DNA of 64,000 nt from Euglena gracilis (taxonomy: Eukaryota > Euglenida > Euglenophyceae > Euglenales). The position numbers and the translations under genes were made by a program. Shown one piece after another: positions 43,115-52,099 of this stretch; the stretch's first letter is position 1; every line of letters begins with the position of its first letter. The DNA is taken from contig CP154955.1 of assembly GCA_039621445.1 (NCBI GenBank), forward strand, positions 19,572,691-19,636,690. Reading direction: 5' to 3'. The notes under the pieces were generated by a model, which was given only the letters and a program-made list of their open reading frames with translations, was not told the origin of the DNA and made no database searches.

Positions 43115-43870
43115 TTAATCCTCCTCCTCATCTCCACCATCATCACCGCCATCCTTCTTCTTGGACTCAGCAGCCAGCTTCTTCCTCTTCACGCGGCCCG
43201 GAGGGCCACCACCCAGGGGTGACTGTGGTGCAAAGTCAATGTGCTTCTCACTGTCCATTCGCACAAGGAAACTTGGGCTTGTGCAGATCTGCTTTCCCAC
43301 ACGGATGTGGCGCTGAGCAATCAGCACACGAGCATGGTGGATTGACTTGGCCAGCCCCAACTTGAACACAATCGTCTGCAACCTTCTTTCAAGAAAGTCA
43401 GGCACAGTCAGTGACAGCACGTAATCAAGCTTCAACTTCGACTCGTCAACATACCATTCCTGACAAACACTTCCGTAAAGGCCAAAAAGTAAAAGGTATT
43501 TTCACCGTGAGAAAAATTCAGTGAGGAAGATTTTTTGCATCCAGGTCATACCCCGATCGGCAGAAAGAGGTTCGGTAAAACGCACTCACAACTCAGAAAT
43601 GGCATGGTCGTCAAGCAATCCATACTTCTGGCAACGCCGCAACAGTGCAGCACCTTCAATCTGCCGCCGCAGGTGTCCTTCTTCCAGCGTCAATAACTGA
43701 CGTGCTGCAGATCTCATTTTCGTCAGAACAGCCCCAACACGCCACACTTCTTTCTTGCAACGGAGACCATATTCACCGCACAACTTCAATTCCTTGTCCA
43801 AACGCTCTTTGTCGAAAGGACGACGCGGTGTGGAGTATACTTTCGAAAAATTTCGGTACTTCCGAACCAT
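43115..43870 (-). CDS. RPS9: Cytosolic ribosomal protein S9 (uS4), two exons
   Basis: Exon 1 (43870 down to 43608) reads [19 protein letters not shown], then [16 protein letters not shown] and RRCQKYGLL. Exon 2 (43442 down to 43115) carries [20 protein letters not shown], the S4 RNA-binding stretch [38 protein letters not shown] and an acidic EEED end. Joining at the 7-bp repeat TTGACGA (43608-43614 and 43443-43449 on the plus strand) gives 196 residues and exactly the conserved [15 protein letters not shown]. This is a small-subunit body protein that binds 18S rRNA. Wording is nearest to kinetoplastid S9 as I remember it. A GT-AG alternative exists in frame but inserts about 16 extra residues in a conserved place. 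Confidence 0.97.
43450..43607 (-). mobile_element. RPS9 intron: element with 14-bp inverted ends
   Basis: On the plus strand the interval starts CATACCATTCCTGA (43450-43463) and ends TCAGAAATGGCATG (43593-43606), inverted repeats with two mismatches. They abut the 7-bp direct repeats TCGTCAA, with one extra G at the right. The outer word CATACCATT is shared with the foldback elements at 1271, 18105 and 35906. Confidence 0.85.
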
Positions 43871-43880
43871 CCCGGAAGGG

Positions 43881-43897
43881 CCTGCGGAAGAGAGGCA
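43881..43897 (-). promoter_or_regulatory. Probable spliced-leader acceptor of RPS9
   Basis: Upstream of the ATG the minus strand reads TTGCCTCTCTTCCGCAG, then GCCCTTCCGGG and the start codon: a pyrimidine tract and AG 11 bases before the ATG. In euglenozoans this is where a spliced leader is added. It could also be the 3' end of a 5'-UTR intron. Confidence 0.55.
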
Positions 43898-45900
43898 AGT
43901 TTGAGGGTTTCTCAGGAAAGTAAACTTGGAGGAGAAAGGAGTACACTTGGAGGAAAGGAATCAAAAAAATTCCAGGACTCAGAATTTTGGGTTTTTGTGT
44001 GTATTTTTCCCCACCCAGTTCCTAATTTTACCCGCGTTAAGGTGGAGGATGCGCCACACAACCACCTTGCGCCACACAACCACTTCCACGCAAGACAGAC
44101 AGATCAAAGAAGGCAGCCCAAGACAAACACGCCAACGAAGGCAACAAACGCCACACACCCCTCCCCCCCAAGCACTATATATTGAAGGTGAGCCTCGCTC
44201 ATTTTCCACACGCAGCAGTGCGGACACTAACACGCCAAAGAAGGCAACACCAGAACACACACGCCCCTCCCTCGCTCTTTATATATTGAAGATGAGCCTC
44301 GCTCATTTTCCACTTACCTCTCACCCAGTCACCGAACACCTCTTTGTAAAACTCCTGAGTATAGCAACCCGCGTCCTGTGGCGGCACAGGGAGTCATGAG
44401 GAGGTTCTCCTTGTGGCGAGGGCCAAAAGAGACGTTTCCCTGGGCCCGGGGCACGGTTAGGGTGAAGCTGTGCTACCCACCGTGAATTTGGCCGAAGGTG
44501 GAGAAGGTGGAGTGAAGGTGGCGTTTTAATTTGTACAGTACACACACGCACCACGGCACGAAGCAAAAGCAAAAGCTCTCAGCACGCACCAAGCACACAG
44601 CACGCACCGCTGTACATGTACATAGAACAACCCGCGGAGCCCCCTAGGGATGATGTGGAATGTACATTTCTAACCCGCCGGAGCACCATGTACATAAAAG
44701 ATGCACGTCGGTATGTATATGGACTTGCTCAGGTTAAGGTGGAGACTGTCACAGAGGAGTTTGGCTGCGGCCGGGCCAGGACAGCCACATGGGTTGAAAG
44801 CAACACCGGAGTATTCCCACTTATGCCGCATACACCTTTCCTCAGCCTGATTACGTTTGTGAAGTTCAGCATCGGGCAATGTTCGTGCGGCACGCACATG
44901 GCCACGAATTCCTTCGCCCGCACTAAGCAACGTTGGTTCCAGGAGCTCACAGAGAATTATCCGACTCACTCGCGCGGACAGTAGCCCGCCAACTACGCCT
45001 GGCTAAAAGAGCCACAGATCGTATGCTGATGTCTGTGTGAGAGTACACCCCCCCTTTCTGTGGCCACGCCGGTGCCCATGCTCCCCTCCCTCGCCCTCTG
45101 CGCCGAACCCCTGAACCATCACTCAAATACCCCGCTTCCTTTTCTCTCCCTCAACCTTGAGCTTTGCTCAAGCGTCCGCTCGCGCATATTGTATTGTACA
45201 TACTCCTAACCTCCTTGTACTCTTCTACAAGACCTCTCCATTGACTTCCAAATGGACTCCATCAAGTTCTATAGATTATCATGTGCCCACCTCCTTGAAA
45301 GGCAATTGAGCAGCACACACCTGCCCCCTCCCCCATTGACATACATTGCAGATGGACCTTGCCCATTTCCCTCAAATCACTGTACACAAGAGATCACGGC
45401 GGGTAGCACCGCCGCATGCATATCTATTGAAAATGTGCTTTGCCCATTTTCCTCTTACCACTCACCTCACTGGTGACCTTTGGACACTTTTTGCACATTA
45501 CCCATCATATGCACACGGTCGACCTGTGGACACACACGGAGTCATGAACAGGTTGTGGCGAGGGCCAAAAAACCATTCCCTGGGCCCGGGGTACGGTCTG
45601 GGTGAAGCTGTGCTTCCCGCCGTGAATCTCTCATCCTGCACAAAAGGAAAGACCTCCGGAGCCCACGGGCCTGTTCCTCCCCATGGTGCTGCCGCAGTCC
45701 CCACTGGTCGCTTGTTCCCCCCTCCCACCGGGATGCGCCCAACCCCATTCGCTTTTGCCCACCAGCCTCCATTGACACACGTCTGAACCACCTTCCCCCC
45801 CCCATTTGCAACCCGCATGCTCCCCCTTTCCGTCCCCTGGCTTTCCTTCCATGGTTCCACATTTGCGATCCAGGTATTCAACTGTCCCCATTTCTATATA
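43898..45900. other. Intergenic with short duplications
   Basis: Includes a direct duplication at 44165-44320 (ATATATTGAAGNTGAGCCTC, then GCTCATTTTCCAC). A pair of about 90-bp repeats lies at 44391-44489 and 45540-45630 (GAGTCATGA, GGCGAGGGCCAAAA, TTCCCTGGGCCCGGGG, GGTGAAGCTGTGCT). An open frame at 44616-44984 (122 residues) matches nothing I know. Confidence 0.55.
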
Positions 45901-45992
45901 TAAATCAACAGACACTAACGATTTCAGCAGGGGCGCCGGGCCGTGCGAGCGAAGCGAGCGGCCTGCTGAAATTGTTAGTGTCTGTTGATTTA
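45901..45992. repeat. Hairpin with 31-bp arms
   Basis: Arms 45901-45931 and 45962-45992 are inverted copies with one mismatch (TAAATCAACAGACACTAAC, then NATTTCAGCAGG). The 30-base centre contains GAGCGAAGCGAGC, itself a hairpin. Related words (GACGCTAACGGATTTCAG) recur at 47595-47620. Confidence 0.9.
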
Positions 45993-46145
45993 CTAAAACC
46001 TATTTCGTCTGGGCCCGCACCCCTGTCTTGAAAATTCATTCGCCGGATGCACCTGGCTTGAGTTTTGGCTGTTTTCGTCATTTTTTCTATATAAAAATTG
46101 TGGGCATAACCCGTATTCAGGCCGTATAACGGCCCACGATTTTTC

Positions 46146-47450
46146 TGTAACCGTGAATAGAAAGGCCCCGCGCCTGCCCTGTTTTTCGTTGGTGTGCTTC
46201 ACGCCATGTTTTCGGGCATTTTTTTGTCATTTTTTACCCAAAAATCCTGTTCACGAAAATATGCCCTGTTTTTCGTGAATATCTATTCACGGAAAACAGG
46301 GCATATTTTCGTGAATTGAAAATATGCCCTGTTTTTTGTGAATAGAAACAGGTCTGTAGAAATGGTGTCCAAATGACCCGAATCATGCCCACGTAGCACC
46401 GCTGGTCCTGGAAAACGAGAAATGGGCGTTGGGCCAAGTAATTGGGGGGCACTTTGGGGGGGGGGACCGGGCGCCGAAGGCGCACGGTCCCCCCAAAGGC
46501 CCCCACAATGCTTGGCCTGACGCCGATATTCGCTTTAGAGCCTAACAGATAACAGAGGGTCGGTATTTTATCCACATTGCTTGTGTTGTTCCTCGGTTTG
46601 TTCTTCGAAGAAAGCCGCAAACACCATGGACCGAATGTTGCCACAACCCCCAAACCGTGTATTGGGGCTCTGGCTTCACGCCCGAACCGGCGTCCAACGC
46701 TGGTCTGGTTGGTTCGGGCGGGAAGACGACGGCGTCCAGGGGACCCAAAATGAAAAGTGCCAAAAGTGTCCAAAATGGTTTTTAGACATGTGGCAATCAT
46801 ATAATCATATCTGAGCAGTTTTTGGGGGTATTTGGCCAGAAATTGGGGGATTTTGTGCAACACTTTCCATTTGGTCAAATTTGGGGAATTTCTGAAATAG
46901 AGTACCATGCAGCACGGCTAAAATCTAAGGCCATCTGCTGAAAGCCCTTGAGAAGAGCTTTCAAACAAGGGGCAACATGGCAGGTGAACAGTGGGTTTTG
47001 GAATTTGCGAAAAGGGTTGGAACATTGCGATCGGCAATTTTTAGGGCGCTGTGCAGTGTGGCTGAGTTCTGAGGGTACCAAAATGAAAGCTCATGGGGAG
47101 AGCTTTCGATTGACATGCTGTATGGCACCTGAGGTGTGGGATTTCACAAATTAAGATGTCAAATTTTGGAATACACGATCACTGAAAATAAGCGCTGTGT
47201 GCATTATTGCTGAATCCTGTGGCCATCTGTCAAAAGCCCTTGAGAAGAGCTTTCGATTGATGGGATTGACGGGTTTTTGGTTTTCATTTCAGTTAAAACT
47301 CGTATTCACGAAAATATGCCCTTTTTTTTGTGAATACCTATTCACGAAAAACAGGGCATATTTTCATGAATTGAAAATATGCCCTTTTTTTGTGTTCACA
47401 CCCACGAAAAACAGGGCAGGCGCCGGGCCTCTATTCACGGTTACAAGAAA
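46146..47450. repeat. Composite foldback, ATATGCCCTGTTTTTCGTGAA arms
   Basis: Left arm 46146-46340 and right arm about 47300-47450 are inverted relatives (GTGAATAGAAAGGCCC, CGCCTGCCCTGTTTTTCGT, then repeated CACGAAAATATGCCC words in both orientations). They enclose a segment (46650-47275) that has its own inverted copy at 58265-58925. Confidence 0.8.
46650..47275. repeat. Dispersed repeat R2, copy 1
   Basis: Landmarks in order: TTGGGGCTCTGGCTTCACGC, CGAACCGGCGTCC, TAGACATGTGGCAATCATAT, CTGAGCAGTTTTTGGGG, TTGGGGAATTTCTGAAATAG, CATCTGCTGAAAGCCCTTGA. The same landmarks occur inverted at 58265-58925. Confidence 0.88.
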
Positions 47451-47678
47451 ATGTACGCCGTCTTGGAAATCGTTTTACACCAACGGATCCATGTCTTGGA
47501 AATTGTTTCACACTAACGATGATCGTAGGTCCCGTATCCATGAACTCTGTGCTTAAAACCTATTTCCTGGGCCCGACGCCTGTCTTGAATTTCTACAGAC
47601 GCTAACGGATTTCAGGCTGAATCCGTTTGTGTAAAACGATTTCCAAGACAGGCGATCGCTTTCATAAACCAAAAGGTC

Positions 47679-47880
47679 CTAAAAAAGCAACGGAAATTGA
47701 CGATCCACGAAGGCAGCCAAGGCAATTTTTGGGGCCGTTGCATTGTACGCCCTCATCATGCCGTTCACATAACTTCGCCAGGAGTCTGCAGAAAGTTCTT
47801 TTAGTGAGAAGTTCTGTGTGGCCCGCTGTTGTTTGCAACTATCCACGTCAGCTTCATCGTCAAACAAATACACCGGAAAA
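47679..47880 (-). CDS. Hypothetical coding piece
   Basis: The minus-strand frame reads VYLFDDEADVDSCKQQ, then NFSLKELSADSWRSYVNGM and ALAAFVDRQFPLLF, then a stop. Composition is protein-like and unlike the repeats around it. No family was recognised. It may be the 3' exon of a gene whose 5' part is at 48.9-49.3 kb. Confidence 0.4.
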
Positions 47881-47889
47881 ATGGTGCCA

Positions 47890-48880
47890 AGATTTACTAT
47901 AAAACATATATTTTTTACAATTTTATAGATTCATATTTTTTAATTAATATAATTCCTATTATTTAATATAGATTTTTTATTAAAATATAAATTTAGAATT
48001 TACTATAAAATAATTTTTAAGATCCATAATTATTAGTTATATAAAATCCTTATATTTAATATAAAATATTAATACCATCCCCCCCCCCTTTATGTCCCTC
48101 CCCCCGGGAGGCCAAAACCGGGCAGGAGGTACATAATGGGGGGGAGGTACACAATGGGGGGGGGCAAGTTTTTCTTTGGCGGGACATGGGAGAAGGTGGT
48201 GCTACCCCCCCCCCATTTAGTACATCCCCCCCCAGGGGGTACACAATGGAGGGGGGGTACACAATGGGGGGGGGGCATGGTACATTTATTTTTTAATATA
48301 AATAATAAAATTCCTAAGCTTAGGAATTTATATAGAGATTGAAAATATGAATCTTTTTTTATATACTAATAATTCCTTATATTTAATATAGAATTTTAAT
48401 ACATAAAAATATTTACATAAAAATAATATATATATAAAATAATTTTATAAATAATAAAATGAATGATATACAACAAATTTATAATGGTACTAACTATAAT
48501 GATACTATGATATTAAAATTTATATAGATAGGATAATATTTAATTTAAGGAAAATGGATAATAATAAAATTTATATAAATATGATTATATTAAATTGTAT
48601 TTTATATTGGATTATTAGGTTTAGGTGTTATTTTATATTTAATTGTATTTTATCTTCTATATTAAATTTAAGTTTATGACAATAATAATTATATATAAAA
48701 TATTAGTATATAAAAATAATATTATAATTATAATGATACCATGATTTTTTTAATAAATATATAATAATATAGAATCTAGAATATCTTCTTTAGGAGTTGC
48801 TATAACAGGATTATTAGTAATAAGACAAATCTAATTAGTAATAAGATTTTTCTTGTGAGAAGGTTCTGGTCAATCACAAG
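47890..48880. other. Very AT-rich patch with an inserted C/G-run element
   Basis: Mostly A and T, with many TTTATATAAAATA-like words, unlike anything else in the window. A fragment near 48783-48830 could be read SSLGVAITGLLV, suggestive of organellar protein but too short to claim. Interrupted at 48072-48283 by a GC-rich element. Could be an organelle-derived insert or an AT-rich intron. Confidence 0.5.
48072..48283. mobile_element. C/G-run foldback element, word TACACAATGG
   Basis: Ends ATACCATCCCCCCC and GGGGGGCATGGTA. Inside, GGTACATAATGGGG, GGTACACAATGGGG and the inverse CCATTTAGTACATCCCC alternate with C-runs and G-runs. The sharp boundary with AT-rich DNA on both sides shows its limits clearly. 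Confidence 0.75.
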
Positions 48881-48919
48881 CAAATTCTGGATCAAAATGC
48901 TAAATAAGACCCCGGAATT

Positions 48920-49271
48920 TCACTTTTCGAAATTCCTCAATCTAAATAGGAAATAAAGCCGAATTTTGCTTGAGAAAATCTGACGACGAGCCCAACCTCG
49001 CAAATATTCGTCCAACGAGTCATACTTTAACCCGTTATCCTCACAAAAATTGACAAAAGTCAGAAAATGTAGGACGCCGGATCGTTGGACGCCTTGCGCT
49101 CCGGAAAGTCTCTTAGTTTCTTTCTTAGCAAACAAGGGGCCGTTCACCGGGTCATCTGCCTCCTGCTTACCGCCTTAGAAATTTTGCGGATCGCAGCAAC
49201 AAATTCCTCAGGGGGGGGGGGGGCGGAGGTTTCAGTCCGGCCAACGCCACAAGGTTCGCCCGTTTAACCAT
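48920..49271 (-). CDS. Hypothetical coding piece with homopolymer frameshift
   Basis: From ATG at 49271 the minus strand reads MVKRANLVALAGLKPPP. A 13-base C-run follows; if it had 14, the frame would continue PEEFVAAIRKISKA. Another shift near 49175 then gives DDPVNGPLFAKKETKRLSG, VQRSGVLHFLTFVNFCED, NGLKYDSLDEYLRGWARRQ and IFSSKIRLYF to a stop at 48920. The last part resembles the SAM-like core-binding region of tyrosine recombinases only in general character. Indels may be sequencing errors or pseudogene damage. Confidence 0.4.
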
Positions 49272-49470
49272 TAAGAACAAAAACCGAGGACAAGAAGAAA
49301 ATATCACCATCATCAAAGAGCAAACAATTTCCAAGACAGGCGACCGTTAGTGTAAAACGATTTCCAAGACAGGGATCCGTTAGTACGATGAATGAGATAT
49401 CAAATCAAATCCGTGGCTGACTTCGCCTTCGGATACTGGGGTGGCTTTCATGGCAATGAATCAATTGGCC
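49272..49470. other. Spacer
   Basis: Contains GTGTAAAACGATTTCCAAGA, CAGG and GATCCGTTAGT words that also occur at 47620-47655. Nothing coding. Confidence 0.5.
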
Positions 49471-49477
49471 GCTGTCA

Positions 49478-50045
49478 TCGGGGGGAGCACACGGCTGGCC
49501 GACGGCTAGCCGATGGCTGGCCGATGGCTGGCCGATGGCTGGCCGACGGTGTGACGGAAGCCAGGGTCGTGTTGTTGAGCTCATTTTGGGTAGCAAATGC
49601 CTAATTTGGTGTGCCGGTGCTAATTTTTGAAAAGCAAATTCCTAACTTGGTGTGCCAATTCCTGATTTTGAGGAGAAAATTCCTAATTTCATGTGCAGAT
49701 TCCTAATTTTGAGAGGCAAATATCCATTTCGGGTGAAAAATACTGAAATTTGAGTGGTAATCCCTAATTTGGTGTACCAATGCCCAATTTTGAGTGGCAA
49801 ATTCCTAATTGGTGAAAAGGTTCCCAACTTTGAAGGGCAAAAATGCCTAATTTGGTGGGCCATTTACTAACTTTGAGTGGAAATGCCTAATTTGGGATGC
49901 AAATTCCTAACTTTGGGTGGCAAATGCTGATCTTCAGGTGTAATATCCAATTATTGGAAGGGAAATGCCTCATTTTCGGTATAAACTTCAAATTTAGGTG
50001 GCAAAAAGTCCAAATTTTTGGCTAAAACTTAAATTGTGGGTGGAA
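49478..50045. repeat. GGCTGGCCGATG tandem plus CCTAATTT degenerate array
   Basis: Four to five 12-bp units GGCTGGCCGATG at 49494-49545, followed to 50045 by an array of 20-24-bp units such as TTGAGTGGCAAATTCCTAA. It is an inverted relative of 27735-28100, including the shared end word GGCTGGCCGACGG and GTGTGACGGAAG. Confidence 0.75.
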
Positions 50046-50049
50046 AATG

Positions 50050-50217
50050 TCTACCCTCACCCCCCTAATTGGTTAATTGGGGGTCCCGTTCACGGTCCAT
50101 TAGCCAATTAGGAGGGGTCAGCCTAATTGGCTCATGGCCGGGGTAACCCCTCCTGATTGTCCCCCCCCCCCAATTGGCTAATTGGGGGTCCGAATGAGCC
50201 TGGCCATTAGCCAAATA
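50050..50217. repeat. C/G-run element, word CTAATTGG
   Basis: CCCCCCTAATTGGTTAATTG and its variants repeat in both orientations with GGTCC and CATTAGCC. The same word recurs at 53215-53290. Confidence 0.7.
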
Positions 50218-50627
50218 CCATACCAAATGCCCCCCCCCTTTACTGTCCCCATCTTACTGTTCCCATTGGGCATTGGGGGGGACGGGAACAGTACTGTGCC
50301 ATAGCACTTTTTGTAAAGGATTCTTGGAACACAAGGCAAAAAGGGGAATTTTTTGGTCGGTTTTAGGTGCTTTCCATCCCACCAAAATCCAACCTAATGC
50401 CAAAATGGATGTTGTGGAGGTGCAATTTTCAAGCATGTAAACCAAAAAAGCTTCATTTTGGCATTTTAGGTGGCCTTTTGGGTCTAACTTTGGTTGGTTC
50501 ATGGCCCATGGGAACAGTGAGGGGGGGGGGAGCTCGTCCCCCCCCCTTATTGTTCCCCCCTTACTGTTCCCATGGACCCAAAAGGGGGGCACGGGACGGG
50601 AACAGTAAGGGGGGGGCATGGTGTGGG
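50218..50627. mobile_element. C/G-run foldback element, word TACTGTTCCC
   Basis: Ends CCATACCAAATGCCCCC and GGGGGGCATGGTGTGG. The word (T)TACTGTTCCC or GGGAACAGTA recurs at both ends and in the middle. About 410 bp, no protein. Confidence 0.8.
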
Positions 50628-50639
50628 GGGGTGAGGGTA

Positions 50640-50870
50640 ATTTTTCAGTGCCAACTCCTAATTTTCGGGGGCAAATGCCTAATTTGAGGTGTAAACTGCA
50701 AAATTTGGCCTAATTGAGTGGCCAATGTTGATTTTGAGAGCCAAGTTCCTTGTTTGGAGTGGCATGTCTCCTATTTTTGAGTTGCACATCCTAATGGTGT
50801 TCAAATCCTAATTTTTGAGTGGCAAAACCCTAAATTTGAATGGCAAATGCCAATTTTGGGCAATTTTTGG
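50640..50870. repeat. CCTAATTT degenerate array, second block
   Basis: Units such as AACTCCTAATTTTCGGGGGC, continuing the array interrupted by the element at 50218-50627. A third short block is at 52755-52890. Confidence 0.65.
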
Positions 50871-50979
50871 GGGTTTATTTTGGGCCGTTCAAACACGCCA
50901 AAATGTACAAAAAAAAACACAAAAAGACCCACATGCAGCCTCAAAATGCAACCTCCATCGACGATAAACATGACCTTGA

Positions 50980-51060
50980 TTCAAGGCTGGATTGAGGTTG
51001 AGGTATTGAGGTTGTGGTTGAGGTTGAGGTTGAGGTTGAGGTTTTCCAACCTCCATCTTT
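50980..51060. repeat. GAGGTT hexamer array
   Basis: Repeated TTGAGG units at 50990-51040 and again at 51352-51395, closed by CAACCTC words. Low-complexity. Confidence 0.75.
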
Positions 51061-51772
51061 CCTCAATGTCACCTCAATGCCAAAATCCAAAGGAAAATGA
51101 CTCAACAACAAAAAAGCTTTGAAAAAAGTGTTACAAAGACAGGCAAATTACATGTATTTTTTCAAGAATTGGGCAGTTGGTCACTTATCTCAAGTTTTAA
51201 ATCACCAACCCACAATGTTTTTCTTGTTTCCACCCACGTATGTTGTAAATTGATAGAAAAGCTGACAAACTTGCCTTTGAGGAAGGTTTTTTCAAGATGA
51301 GATGGCCCATCGATGCCTTTTGTGAGTTCAATTATTTGAATATTGGACATTGAGGTGACATTGAGGTTGAGGTTGAGGTTGAGGTTTTTGACATTGAGGT
51401 TGAACTTTTTTTGAAATCCTCAACCTCAATCCCGCCCTGCCTTGAAGGCAGATTATTGACCTTCGCTACAACACAAGGATGTGGCTAACCTCATTTTCCT
51501 GTGAGTCACACGGCTAGCCGACGGTGTGCTCTCCCATCAACCTGGCGCCTCCGCCACCGTCCGCCTCTGCATCCGCATTAGCACCAACAAGACCAAATCA
51601 CCAATGGTCCAGATTCCTCAGTTTCCGAGGAAGAGGGCCCAGGTCTTTCCACTGCCCATTTCCCAGCCTTGCGGCGAAAGAAATATTGAAATATTTCACT
51701 TGAAATATTTCATGAAATTTCAGAAATATATTTTCCCCTCGGTGAAAGATTTGAAATATGGACCCTTCCTGA

Positions 51773-52092
51773 ATACCATGCCCCCCCCCTTGTTAGTCAC
51801 CCCCCCTATTAGTCACCCTTGGGCCCCAGGCAAATTTTTTTCGAAGGGAAATATTTTTCTTTAAAAAAACACCGAATTTGGCCATCGGAATTTTTTTTAT
51901 GGTTGCCATCCATGAAAAGTGCCCTGGAATGCCCAAAAACAACCTTGAAACCCCCAAGAATTGGGGCAGGGGGCAAAATTTGGGCATAAATTGACCCCCC
52001 CCCCCCGAGTTAGTCACCCCCCCCCCTGTTAGTCACCCTTGGCCAAATTCCCCTCCCAAGGGGGTGACTAACTGGGGGGGGGGGGCACGGTA
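51773..52092. mobile_element. C/G-run foldback element, word TTAGTCACCC
   Basis: Ends ATACCATGCCCCCCC and GGGGGGGCACGGTA. The word GTTAGTCACCC occurs at both ends of the left arm and near the right, and its complement GGGTGACTAACTGG closes it. About 320 bp. Confidence 0.82.
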
Positions 52093-52099
52093 GGGAAAA

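Noticed and set aside
43450-43607. GT-AG splicing of RPS9 (GTGAGT at about 43588, AG near 43471)
   Set aside because: In frame, but it inserts about 16 residues inside a conserved segment, whereas the 7-bp repeat join gives the exact family sequence. Kept as the test case for cDNA.
44616-44984. 122-codon frame
   Set aside because: No motif; it lies among short duplications, so it is reported only inside the spacer entry.
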